Shown: piece by piece, positions 8,264-16,480 of the stretch
Position numbering within the stretch: the stretch's first letter is position 1
Layout of the letters: every line of letters begins with the position of its first letter
Source of the DNA: Flavobacterium sp. YO12
Lineage (GTDB): Bacteria; Bacteroidota; Bacteroidia; Flavobacteriales; Flavobacteriaceae
Length of the DNA: 32,870 nt
NCBI RefSeq assembly: GCF_004119495.1
Contig: NZ_NRQU01000054.1
Location: forward strand, 1-32,870
Direction: 5' to 3'
Translations under genes and position numbers: made by a program
Notes under the pieces: generated by a model
Databases searched by the model: none
What the model saw: the letters and a program-made list of their open reading frames with translations, nothing else
Told to the model about the DNA's origin: nothing

Positions 8264-9382
8264 CTAAACAATTGTCGATTGTCCGATACTTACATTGTCA
8301 TTATTGAAATAAAGTAAATCATCTTTGCTGAAAATAAAATTTGAAACAAACTCCCCTACTTCATTTGTACCGAATTTTGAATCTGGTTTTAAATCAACTG
8401 TAACTACTTTAAATTCGATTGCTTTTTCAACAGCTTTATAAATTACATTAGCTTCTTTAGTTAATCCAAAATGTTCTAACAAAAGCGCTGCTGCTAATAT
8501 CGAAGCAATTGGATTGGCAATATTCTTTCCTTTTGCTTGCGGATAAGAACCATGAATTGGTTCAAACAAAGCATTTTTTTCTCCTAAAGACACTGATGGC
8601 AATAAACCAATAGATCCTGTAATTACGCTGGCTTCATCAGATAAAATATCTCCAAACAAGTTCTCTGTCAAAATCACATCAAACTGTTTTGGATTCAAAA
8701 TCAACTGCATTGCCGCATTATCAACAAATAAGAAATCCAATACTACATCTGAATAATTTTCGCTCACTTTCTGAACAACTTTTCTCCATAATCTTGAAGT
8801 TTCTAAAACGTTAGCTTTATCTACCAATGTTAGCTTTTTGCGTCTTTTTTGTGCCGATTTAAAAGCTAAATGCGCAATTCTAGTTATTTCTTCTTCGGAA
8901 TATTCACATAAATCTGAAGCATGTGTCCCTTCTTCATTTAATGTTTTAGCTCCAAAATAAGCACCTCCAGTTAATTCTCTAAAAATGGTAAAATCAGCTC
9001 CTTCAATAATTTCTCTTTTTAAAGGAGAAGATTCAATTAAGGCTTTATAAGGTTTAATTGGACGAATATTTGCAAACAATCCTAATTCTTTTCGCAGTTT
9101 TAATAATCCTTGCTCTGGTCGAACTTTAGCTTTTGGATTGTTATCATACTTTGGATCACCAATAGCACCAAGCAAAACTGCATCTGTATTTAAACAAAGA
9201 TTCAGCGTTTGTTCCGGGAGCGGGTTTCCTGTTTTGTCAATTGCTACAGCACCCATAAGTGCTTCTTCAAAAACAAATTCATGATTGTACACCTCGCCAA
9301 TTGCATATAATGCTTTTTTGGCCTGTAAAATTACTTCTGGTCCAATTCCGTCTCCTGGTAAAACTGCTATTTTCAAATTCAT
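8264..9382 (-). CDS. leuB: 3-isopropylmalate dehydrogenase
   Basis: Oxidises and decarboxylates 3-isopropylmalate to 2-oxoisocaproate with NAD+, in leucine synthesis. The 372-residue product starts with the dehydrogenase signature KIAVLPGDGIGPEV and contains RELTGGAYFG with the substrate-binding arginine, the catalytic lysine region LTLVDKANVLETSRLWR, and the metal-binding segment DNAAMQLILNPKQFDVI followed by TENLFGDILSDEAS. It lies 62 bases after leuA on the same strand and probably shares its transcript. leuC and leuD (isopropylmalate isomerase) are not in this window, so the leucine pathway is completed elsewhere. Confidence 0.96.
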   Translation of the reverse strand: MNLKIAVLPGDGIGPEVILQAKKALYAIGEVYNHEFVFEEALMGAVAIDKTGNPLPEQTLNLCLNTDAVLLGAIGDPKYDNNPKAKVRPEQGLLKLRKELGLFANIRPIKPYKALIESSPLKREIIEGADFTIFRELTGGAYFGAKTLNEEGTHASDLCEYSEEEITRIAHLAFKSAQKRRKKLTLVDKANVLETSRLWRKVVQKVSENYSDVVLDFLFVDNAAMQLILNPKQFDVILTENLFGDILSDEASVITGSIGLLPSVSLGEKNALFEPIHGSYPQAKGKNIANPIASILAAALLLEHFGLTKEANVIYKAVEKAIEFKVVTVDLKPDSKFGTNEVGEFVSNFIFSKDDLLYFNNDNVSIGQSTIV

Positions 9383-9444
9383 AATGCCTCGTTCTTTATG
9401 TATTTAAATCTTTATTTTTTTCTCTTTCTTTTATTCTCTTTTAA

Positions 9445-10626
9445 TTAGCTTCTAATTAAATCACCTTCAATTTTAGAAGCTTCAATAATCTGGTGAATGT
9501 CTGCATCCAAAACTTCTTTTTTAATATCAGCAAACTTCAAAAATTCAATGTAAACAATATCCAATTGCACTTTTGTAAGCTCGTAACCAACTTTTTTAGC
9601 ACGATAAGCTAAAGCAGCTCTTCCGCTTCTAGCTGTTAAAATAATAGACGATTCGTTTACACCAACATCAAGCGGATCCATAATTTCATAAGTCGCTCTG
9701 TTTTTAATAACTCCATCTTGATGAATTCCTGAACTGTGTGCAAAAGCATTTGCTCCTACAATCGCTTTATTTGGCTGCACAATCATTCCCATACTTTCAG
9801 AAACTAAACGACTCATTTCGTTTAATTCTCTTGTATTGATATTAGTATCTAGATTTAAGTAAGGATGTTGTTTGAAAATCATTACCACTTCTTCAAGTGC
9901 AGTATTTCCTGCTCTTTCTCCAATACCATTAATAGTACATTCTATTTGTCTTGCTCCATTTATTGCTCCTGCTATTGAGTTTGCAGTTGCCATTCCTAAA
10001 TCATTATGACAGTGACATGAAAGGATTACGTTTTCGATTCCTTTTACGTTTTCTTTTAAATATTTAATTTTTGCTCCATATTCTTCAGGTAAACAATATC
10101 CTGTTGTATCAGGAATATTCAAAACCGTTGCTCCAGATTTAATTACTTCTTCGCAAACTTTTGCTAAAAATGCATTATCAGTTCTACCAGCATCTTCTGC
10201 GTAGAATTCAACATCTTCTACATATGTTTTTGCATGAGCTACAGCATATTTTGCTCTTGCGATAATATCTTCTGGTGTGGTATTTAATTTGTGGAGTATA
10301 TGAGATTCAGATGTTCCGATTCCTGTGTGGATTCTAGGTCTTTTAGCATGCTTTAAAGCAGCTGCAGCAACATCAATGTCGTTTTTTACGGCTCTTGTAA
10401 GTCCGCAGACGGTTGCATTTTCAACAATTTTACAAATCTCAGAGACCGATAAAAAATCGCCCGGACTTGACACAGGAAAACCTGCCTCGATGATATCAAC
10501 TCCCATTTTGTCTAATCGTTCTGCGATAACTAATTTTTGCTTAGTATCTAACTTACATCCTGGAACTTGTTCACCATCTCGCAAAGTGGTGTCAAAAATT
10601 TGAACTTTCTCTCTATTCATATTCAT
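9445..10626 (-). CDS. leuA: 2-isopropylmalate synthase, short form
   Basis: Condenses 2-oxoisovalerate with acetyl-CoA, the committed step to leucine. The TIM-barrel catalytic domain is intact: FDTTLRDGEQ (11-20), metal ligands His205 and His207 in CHCHNDLG, and GIGERAGNTALEE. The following segment HQDGVIKNRATYEIMDP favours a LeuA-type enzyme over citramalate or homocitrate synthases. At 393 residues it ends about 120 residues earlier than E. coli LeuA and lacks the C-terminal domain that binds leucine, so classical leucine feedback inhibition is not expected. Two ATGs (10626 and 10620) are possible starts. Adjacent leuB supports the assignment. Confidence 0.9.
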   Translation of the reverse strand: MNMNREKVQIFDTTLRDGEQVPGCKLDTKQKLVIAERLDKMGVDIIEAGFPVSSPGDFLSVSEICKIVENATVCGLTRAVKNDIDVAAAALKHAKRPRIHTGIGTSESHILHKLNTTPEDIIARAKYAVAHAKTYVEDVEFYAEDAGRTDNAFLAKVCEEVIKSGATVLNIPDTTGYCLPEEYGAKIKYLKENVKGIENVILSCHCHNDLGMATANSIAGAINGARQIECTINGIGERAGNTALEEVVMIFKQHPYLNLDTNINTRELNEMSRLVSESMGMIVQPNKAIVGANAFAHSSGIHQDGVIKNRATYEIMDPLDVGVNESSIILTARSGRAALAYRAKKVGYELTKVQLDIVYIEFLKFADIKKEVLDADIHQIIEASKIEGDLIRS

Positions 10627-10655
10627 TTATTTAATGTAATTTCACATCTTGATAA

Positions 10656-10663
10656 CAAATATA
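10656..10663 (-). promoter_or_regulatory. Candidate -7 promoter element of leuA
   Basis: On the minus strand TATATTTG fits TAnnTTTG and lies about 30 bases before the leuA ATG. A poor TTTCG sits near the expected -33 position. No Leu-rich leader peptide is visible between this site and leuA. Confidence 0.5.
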
Positions 10664-10775
10664 TATTGTACTTCTCCAGTACGAAATTCATTTTAATGAA
10701 ATTATACTGTATATAACGCAATTTATAACGAGTTAAAACACTAACAATCAATAGGTTATTATATTATTTTTTACA

Positions 10776-12320
10776 ATGGCTAACCATCAAAAAGATTTCT
10801 TATTTGTTCTTATAAAATCACTTTCTAAATCTGAAAAAAGACAGTTTAAAATTTTTGCGAGTCGATTAGAAACAAGTTCGAATACTAAATTCATTGAATT
10901 ATTCAATATTTTGGATAAATCTGAAACCTACGATGAAAAACTTATTTTGAAGAGCGGAAGCATCAAAAAGGTACAGCTGTCTAATTTAAAATCATACTTA
11001 TATAAACAGATTCTAGTAAGCATTCGTTTGAATATTCCCAGTCAAAACATTCGTTATCAACTTCGTGAACAGATAGATTTTGCCGTTATACTTTATAATA
11101 AAGGTTTATACAAACAAAGTTTAAAGATTTTGGACAAGACCAAACAGCAGGCGTTAGAGAATGACGAAAAATACATGGCGTATGAAATTGTTGAATTCGA
11201 AAAACTTATTGAATCGCAATACATCACACGAAGTATTCAGGGTCGCGCAGACGAATTGGTTGTACAGGCTAAAGAATTAAACTACCGTAATACAATTTCA
11301 AGCAAATTATCAAATCTTTCTCTTCAGTTATACGGAATCATGCTTAAAACGGGTTACGTAAAAAGTGACGAAGAATACAAGTATATTGATGATTACTTTA
11401 ATAAACATATTGCCAAATTAGATGAAAGCAAATTTGGTTTTCGAGAAAAATACTGGTTCTACAACGCCAATCTTTGGCGAAGTTTTCTAGTTCAGGACTT
11501 CTTAGCTAGTTATAAGTTTGCTTATAAATGGGTTAAACTTTTCTACGATAATCCAAATATGATTTACCTGAATCCTGTATTTTTCTTAAAAGGAAATCAT
11601 TATTTTTTAGAATCGCTTTATATGTTGAAATATACTTCGAATTTTAAAAAATATCTTTCGCTGCTAGAAGAAACCATTGAAGATCCAAAGTTTCCAGTAA
11701 ACGATAATATTGCATCGCTGGCGTTTTTATATGTATATAACAACAAACTAAATTTACATATTCTGGAAGGTACTTTTGCCGAAAGCGAATATTTAATTCC
11801 TGAAATTTTAGAAAAAATAAAACTACACAGTGAGCATCTTGATGAACATCACGAAATGTTATTCTTCTACAAAATCGCTTCTATTTACTTTGGAAATGAA
11901 AAATACAACGAGTGCATCAATTACTTAGATAAGATCATAAACAACAAAAATCTATCGATGCGAGAGGATTTAATGTGTTTTGCAAGATTATTGTCCTTAA
12001 TTGCACATTACGAGCTGGGAAAAGATTATTACTTAGAAAATCATCTTAAAAACACTTATAAGTTCCTAATCAAAATGAATGACTTACATGAAGTTCAAAA
12101 GGAAATTATTAAGTTCTTAAGAAACCTGAATAATTTCTATCCAGCGGATATAAAGAAAGAATTCAAAAAAATGCATGCACGTTTTGTTGAACTTGAAAAA
12201 AACACTTACGAAAAAAGAGCTTTTTTATATCTAGATATTATTTCATGGCTTGAAAGCAAAATTGAAAATCGCAAGATTGCTGATATTATAAAAGAAAAGG
12301 CAAAGTTGAATAGCCGTTAA
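10776..12320 (+). CDS. Uncharacterised helical-repeat (TPR-like) cytoplasmic protein
   Basis: I do not recognise a named function for this 514-residue protein. It has no signal peptide or membrane segment. The N-terminus carries LIKSLSKSEKRQFKIFA, followed by a long series of amphipathic helices with spaced aromatic and Ala/Leu positions, for example YNKGLYKQSLKILDKTKQQA near residues 107-126 and YFGNEKYNECINYLDKIINN further on, which look like TPR-type repeats. It is lysine-rich and has no obvious catalytic motif. It is divergent from leuA across 149 bases and ends in a terminator at 12341. A scaffold or protein-binding role is the most that can be inferred. Confidence 0.85.
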   Translation: MANHQKDFLFVLIKSLSKSEKRQFKIFASRLETSSNTKFIELFNILDKSETYDEKLILKSGSIKKVQLSNLKSYLYKQILVSIRLNIPSQNIRYQLREQIDFAVILYNKGLYKQSLKILDKTKQQALENDEKYMAYEIVEFEKLIESQYITRSIQGRADELVVQAKELNYRNTISSKLSNLSLQLYGIMLKTGYVKSDEEYKYIDDYFNKHIAKLDESKFGFREKYWFYNANLWRSFLVQDFLASYKFAYKWVKLFYDNPNMIYLNPVFFLKGNHYFLESLYMLKYTSNFKKYLSLLEETIEDPKFPVNDNIASLAFLYVYNNKLNLHILEGTFAESEYLIPEILEKIKLHSEHLDEHHEMLFFYKIASIYFGNEKYNECINYLDKIINNKNLSMREDLMCFARLLSLIAHYELGKDYYLENHLKNTYKFLIKMNDLHEVQKEIIKFLRNLNNFYPADIKKEFKKMHARFVELEKNTYEKRAFLYLDIISWLESKIENRKIADIIKEKAKLNSR

Positions 12321-12340
12321 ACTTTTTAAAATTCCAATAA

Positions 12341-12375
12341 AAAAAGCTCTGAAAAAATATTTTTTAGAGCTTTTT
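12341..12375 (+). terminator. Terminator after the helical-repeat gene
   Basis: AAAAAGCTCT and AGAGCTTTTT pair as an outer stem with an inner A6/T6 stem, ending in TTTTT on the plus strand, 20 bases after the gene's stop codon. Confidence 0.8.
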
Positions 12376-12475
12376 GTCATTTCGACGAAGGAGAAATCTC
12401 CACAAGTAACTCCGCTCCCAAATCGCCAAACTTTGTCGAGCTACTTACGGAGATTTCTCCTTCGTCGAAATGACA
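12375..12475. repeat. 101-bp palindromic element (27-bp perfect arms)
   Basis: Arms 12375-12401 and 12449-12475 are perfect 27-bp inverted repeats; the outer ends read TGTCATTTCGACGAAGG. Within the 47-base loop, AAGTA and TACTT allow the stem to continue. A diverged relative with the same arm motif lies at 15734-15826, so this looks like a dispersed, non-coding hairpin family of the REP or MITE kind. It contains no gene. Confidence 0.85.
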
Positions 12476-12495
12476 CACTATACCTATAAAACATA

Positions 12496-12536
12496 AAAAA
12501 TCCCAAATTCCAATTGTTGAAATTTGGGATTTAAAA
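12496..12536. terminator. Terminator between convergent genes
   Basis: AAATCCCAAATT and an AATTTGGGATTT arm form a strong stem with A/T runs on both sides, 20 bases past the stop of the minus-strand aminopeptidase gene. On the minus strand the hairpin is followed by a run of T residues. Confidence 0.75.
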
Positions 12537-12555
12537 AATTGAAAGCTTTTGAATT

Positions 12556-14211
12556 CTATTCTATAATATTAGAACTCGTTACATAAAAATCTTTATCTAC
12601 TTCAATAGTTCTATTTTCATTTGTTGTTTTTTCTGATTTCCATTCTGTGGTAGGCTTCAACCAAGTTTCAATACCATTTAATTTCACTCTTACCGGCATA
12701 TCAAAATTAGCTACACAGTTTGTCCAGTGATATCCGAAAGTTCCATTTTTAAACATATATTCAAAAACTGGAATCTGAGTTGTCGTTAGATATTGCGCAA
12801 AAACTCTGTTGAAATTAATTCCTGACTTTTCATTAATATAGTCCTGAATTTGCTTACCTGTAACTGTTTGATGATAAAAAGTTTTATTCATGCCTCTTAA
12901 AATCGATTTCCATTTTGCATCGTCATTAATAACCTGACGAATCATATGCAGCATATTTGCACCTTTTGGATACATATCGCCTGAACCTTCATTGTTTACA
13001 TCATAATGCCCAATAATAGGTTTGTCATTTTGAATATTTCTTCTACATCCAATTACATACTCTGCAGCAGCATCTTTTCCATAATAATATTCAATAAATA
13101 AACTTTCAGAATAGTTGGTAAAACTCTCGTGCACCCACATATCAGCAATATCTTTATAAGTAATATTATTTGCAAACCACTCATGTCCTGATTCATGAAT
13201 AATAATAAAGTCAAACTTTAAGCCCCATCCTGTACCGCTTAAATCTTTTCCTCTATACCCCATTTTATAATCATTACCATAAGTTATACTGCTTTGGTGT
13301 TCCATTCCTAAATAAGGAACTTCAACCAATTTGTAGCTGTCTTCATAAAACGGATATGGACCAAACCAGTTTTCAAAGGCTTTCAGCATTCGCGGCGCAT
13401 CTTTAAAATGCTCTTTAGCAAGAGCCAAATTATCTCTTAAAACATAATAACTACAATCTAAATCTCCTTTTTCTCCTTTAAATTTCTCAGAGAAATTAAC
13501 ATAATCTGCAACATTTATATTTACGCCATAATTATTTATAGGATTTGAAACATACCAGTTAAAAGTTTTAGTTCCATCTTTCTGTTTCTTAACGCTTTGA
13601 AGTCTTCCGTTTGAAACGCCGGTTAAATCTCCTGGAACATTCATACTGATCAGCATATTCTCAACTTCATCGTACATATGATCTTTATTTGGCCACCAAA
13701 CACTTGCGCCCAATCCTTGACAAGATGATGCAATAAAGTCTTTTCCATTTTTATCTTTTTTCCAGCTGATCCCACCATCCCAAGGAGCATTAACTGCTTC
13801 TCTAGGTTTTCCACCAAATGAAATCACAATTTCCTTTACTTCACCAATCTTTTGTTTTTCTATTAAATCAATAAAAAAAGCGTTTCCATCGCGTTTAAAT
13901 TTCAAATCTTTTCCGCCCTGAGTAACTTTATAAATCTGCATTGGTTCCTGCAAATCAATCTGCATCTTATTATACTCTGATAATACGGTATAACGAACAG
14001 TATTTGAACCCGTAATTGTTTTTTCCTTTGGATTTATTTTCACATCCAAATGATAGTATTTTAAATCCCACCAAGCTCTCTCTTTTGTAATACTTCCTCG
14101 TAAAGTATCCTGATGTGTAAAAACCGTTTCAGACTTCTTCAAAAGTCCTTGCGCATTGGCAGTAAAACCAATTAAAAAGGCGATAAAAACGCCGCTAAAG
14201 ATTTTTTTCAT
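12556..14211 (-). CDS. Secreted M1-family zinc aminopeptidase
   Basis: Predicted exported metallopeptidase that removes N-terminal residues from peptides. Residues 1-20 form a signal peptide ending in TANA/QG. The M1 hallmark is complete: HESGH (339-343) followed by the third zinc ligand Glu362 in WVHESFTNYSE, an exopeptidase motif GMEH (302-305, a variant of GAMEN), and the conserved tyrosine Tyr414 in YPKGANMLH. The N-terminal beta domain, including KINPKEKTITGSNTVRY, is typical. At 551 residues it is shorter than the roughly 850-residue PepN type and lacks the long C-terminal helical domain. Specificity cannot be read from sequence. Confidence 0.93.
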   Translation of the reverse strand: MKKIFSGVFIAFLIGFTANAQGLLKKSETVFTHQDTLRGSITKERAWWDLKYYHLDVKINPKEKTITGSNTVRYTVLSEYNKMQIDLQEPMQIYKVTQGGKDLKFKRDGNAFFIDLIEKQKIGEVKEIVISFGGKPREAVNAPWDGGISWKKDKNGKDFIASSCQGLGASVWWPNKDHMYDEVENMLISMNVPGDLTGVSNGRLQSVKKQKDGTKTFNWYVSNPINNYGVNINVADYVNFSEKFKGEKGDLDCSYYVLRDNLALAKEHFKDAPRMLKAFENWFGPYPFYEDSYKLVEVPYLGMEHQSSITYGNDYKMGYRGKDLSGTGWGLKFDFIIIHESGHEWFANNITYKDIADMWVHESFTNYSESLFIEYYYGKDAAAEYVIGCRRNIQNDKPIIGHYDVNNEGSGDMYPKGANMLHMIRQVINDDAKWKSILRGMNKTFYHQTVTGKQIQDYINEKSGINFNRVFAQYLTTTQIPVFEYMFKNGTFGYHWTNCVANFDMPVRVKLNGIETWLKPTTEWKSEKTTNENRTIEVDKDFYVTSSNIIE

Positions 14212-14261
14212 TATTTATAATTTTATAACAAATTAGGCAGTTAAACCATCTTAATCTTCAA

Positions 14262-14269
14262 CAAATGTA
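14262..14269 (-). promoter_or_regulatory. Candidate -7 promoter element of the M1 peptidase
   Basis: TACATTTG on the minus strand matches TAnnTTTG about 50 bases before the ATG at 14211. Confidence 0.45.
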
Positions 14270-14379
14270 AACATTCAAATCAATTTTTTCATGATTTTAT
14301 AATTTCTATTAGCCCGATTTAGTGTTAAAATTCATTATTCTTATTTACTTTAGCCATTTCGTTTTTTTACAACACCTTT

Positions 14380-15078
14380 ATGAAATTTATCCAAATTGCT
14401 CTTGTCTTTTTTCTGATGTGCTCGACAACAAGTCATTCACAGACTATTCCGATTTTCAAAACCAACCAAAAATTAATAGTTGATGGTGATGTATCAGATT
14501 GGAAAACACCATTCTCAGGTCCTTTTGTAATTCATAATACATTCGAAAAAGCAAGCCAAAACACAACGGTCGCCTTTGCATGGAATGATGAAAATCTTTA
14601 TATCGCTTTTCGTTCCTTAGATTCAAAAATAATTGGCTCAAAACAGAAGAAAGATTTTCCGATTTTTAGAACAGATGACTTGGTCGAAATTTTTATCGAT
14701 CCAGATGGCTATGGACAAAATTATATAGAAATTGGTGTAAATGCTTTTTCAACCAATTATGACATGCTTTTAAAATGTATTTCTGCCGAGTGCGGCGGAT
14801 GGAAAACGTCAATGGATTTTGATATTGAGGGATTAGAAACCATAAGTAAAATCACTAGTGAAGGATTTTGCACAGAAATTAAAATACCTTTTTCAAGTTT
14901 AGAAAAAATCGAAAATGGTAATTTCAAAAAACCTGAAATTGGAACAAAATGGAAAGGAAATGCTTTTAGAATTGATTATAGCAGCAATACTGAATACCAT
15001 TCATTACAGCCCTATAAGAGCTTGAAATTTGGCTTTCATCAGCCAAGAGAATTTGCTGTTTTTGAGTTTGTGGAATGA
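14380..15078 (+). CDS. Secreted CBM9-like carbohydrate-binding protein
   Basis: The 232-residue product has a signal peptide ending near TTSHS/QTIP. The rest resembles a single family 9 carbohydrate-binding-like domain: the opening LIVDGDVSDWK, then FAWNDENLYIAFRSLDSKI, then DDLVEIFIDPDGYGQNYIEI, and late KWKGNAFRID. These Asp-rich beta strands are characteristic of CBM9-like folds found alone or fused to enzymes in Bacteroidota. No catalytic domain is attached. It is divergent from the M1 peptidase. Binding target unknown; the fold assignment is by motif recognition. Its stop codon directly abuts the stop codon of the opposing gene. Confidence 0.8.
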   Translation: MKFIQIALVFFLMCSTTSHSQTIPIFKTNQKLIVDGDVSDWKTPFSGPFVIHNTFEKASQNTTVAFAWNDENLYIAFRSLDSKIIGSKQKKDFPIFRTDDLVEIFIDPDGYGQNYIEIGVNAFSTNYDMLLKCISAECGGWKTSMDFDIEGLETISKITSEGFCTEIKIPFSSLEKIENGNFKKPEIGTKWKGNAFRIDYSSNTEYHSLQPYKSLKFGFHQPREFAVFEFVE

Positions 15079-15690
15079 TTAACTCGTTAATTGTGTCATT
15101 AAGTTTATTGGTATCTCTTTTATACCGTAATATTGAACACTATCGGATAAAAACCTAAATGCCGAATTGATTTCTTTCATTTTATAAACTTCAAAAATTG
15201 ATTTATTGGATAGAAAGTAAACATTCTCTAGAAATCTATTATTTAAATCTCCATAGCATTTATAAGTCTTTAAAAACATAGAAATACCTTTTTTTAAAAC
15301 TGTAGGATTAGAAAAATCTTTAGGGAGAAATATGTTTATAAAACAATTATTATCTACATATAGTTCGCCTGTACTCTCATTAATCGGATAGAAATTACCA
15401 TTGCCTAATTTCTCTAAAAACAAAATTAGTCGCTGTCCAGCTTTTAGCTCGACAATTCTTGGATCACATATCCATTCCTTCCAGATTGAAACTTTAATTT
15501 TCGAATTTGACTTTCCTTTTACGAATTGAGTTACTGTGAATTCATAACTATCTTTTGAAACTTTAGAAATGGTTCCATCAATAATTAAATCGGCTTTTAA
15601 AATAACAATTGAATATGGCATTTCACGTTTCTTAAATCCGTAGTTTAAAGTTGGAATCAAGAATAAAAACAGACAAACAATTAGTTTCAT
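15079..15690 (-). CDS. Small exported protein of unknown function
   Basis: A 203-residue protein with an N-terminal signal peptide (about residues 1-18, a Leu/Phe-rich core ending NYG). The mature part begins with beta-strand-like segments such as ADLIIDGTISKVSKDSYEF and VTQFVKGKS, then KVSIWKEWICDPRI and AGQRLILFLEKLGNG, reminiscent of a small OB-like or barrel fold. Two cysteines (in ICDP and DNNCF) could form a disulfide. I recognise no family. It faces the CBM9-like gene with no base between the stop codons, so neither gene has room for its own terminator. Confidence 0.7.
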   Translation of the reverse strand: MKLIVCLFLFLIPTLNYGFKKREMPYSIVILKADLIIDGTISKVSKDSYEFTVTQFVKGKSNSKIKVSIWKEWICDPRIVELKAGQRLILFLEKLGNGNFYPINESTGELYVDNNCFINIFLPKDFSNPTVLKKGISMFLKTYKCYGDLNNRFLENVYFLSNKSIFEVYKMKEINSAFRFLSDSVQYYGIKEIPINLMTQLTS

Positions 15691-15733
15691 AACAGCATTA
15701 TTTTATACTAAAATAATACTTTTTTTTGTAAAT

Positions 15734-15826
15734 CTCGACGCAAAGAGAAATCACACAAGAAACTCTGCAAAGCATATCTAATCTTTGTTTACATTCGAGT
15801 GTGATTTCTCCCTTCGGTCGAAATGA
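15734..15826. repeat. Diverged copy of the palindromic element
   Basis: TCGACGCAAAGAGAAATCACAC pairs imperfectly with an arm at 15799-15821; GTGTGATTTCTC is exact over 12 bp. The right arm ends TTCGGTCGAAATGAC, close to the element at 12375-12475. It lies just past the hisIE stop, at the end of the his operon, where it could stabilise or end the transcript, though no T-run follows. Confidence 0.65.
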
Positions 15827-15839
15827 CAAAAATCAAATC

Positions 15840-16436
15840 TTACTTCTGACGTTTCTTCAAAACCTCAATAACATCATTCAGCTGAAAACCTTTTGCTTGC
15901 AATAAAATCAGATAGTGAAAAAGTAAATCAGCGCTTTCGCTTAGAAATAAATCATCATTGTCGTCTTTTGCTTCTATAACCACTTCCACAGCTTCCTCAC
16001 CTACTTTTTGAGCAATTTTGTTGATTCCTTTTTCAAACAACGAAGCAACATAACTTTTCTCAGAATCAGCATTTTCTCTACGAGTTTTGATTGTATTTTC
16101 TAACTGAGAAATAAAACCATAATTTGCTTCATTTGGTTCTTGCCAGCAAGTATCTGCTCCTGTATGACAAGTTGGTCCAACGGGTTTTGTCTGAATTAAA
16201 AGTGTGTCGCCGTCACAATCATTTTTAATACTTACTAGGTTCAAAAAATTACCGCTCTCCTCGCCTTTTGTCCAAAGTCTTTGTTTTGAACGGCTGAAAA
16301 AAGTTACTTTTTGAGTTTCTATTGTTTTTTGAAGCGATTCTTCGTTCATATAGCCCAGCATCAAAACATTTTTTGTTTCTGAATCCTGAATTATCGCTGG
16401 AATTAATCCGTGTGCGCTTTTGATATCGATTTCCAT
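15840..16436 (-). CDS. hisIE: Phosphoribosyl-AMP cyclohydrolase / phosphoribosyl-ATP diphosphatase (fused)
   Basis: Bifunctional enzyme for steps two and three of histidine synthesis. The N-terminal HisI domain (about 1-105) contains LMLGYMNEESL, SRSKQRLWTKGEESGN, the Mg-binding NDCDGDTLL and the zinc-binding PTCHTGADTCW. The C-terminal HisE domain (about 108-198) contains the helical signature KVGEEAVEVVIEAK with the acidic metal ligands and a second segment ESADLLFHYLILL. Its 198 residues are close to the E. coli fused protein (203). It is the last gene of the his operon, 44 bases after hisF, in a spacer containing AAAGTC words. Confidence 0.96.
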   Translation of the reverse strand: MEIDIKSAHGLIPAIIQDSETKNVLMLGYMNEESLQKTIETQKVTFFSRSKQRLWTKGEESGNFLNLVSIKNDCDGDTLLIQTKPVGPTCHTGADTCWQEPNEANYGFISQLENTIKTRRENADSEKSYVASLFEKGINKIAQKVGEEAVEVVIEAKDDNDDLFLSESADLLFHYLILLQAKGFQLNDVIEVLKKRQK

Positions 16437-16480
16437 AATTGTAGTCTAAAATTGTAAAGTCGAAAGTCTTAAAGTTAAAA

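Noticed and set aside
10627..10775. A Leu-rich leader peptide upstream of leuA
   Set aside because: Only about 25-30 bases separate the promoter candidate from the leuA ATG, and no short ORF with Leu codons or terminator was found.
12375..12475. CRISPR or small RNA gene
   Set aside because: There is a single palindrome with no regular repeat-spacer array and no promoter-like element of its own; a dispersed palindrome fits better.
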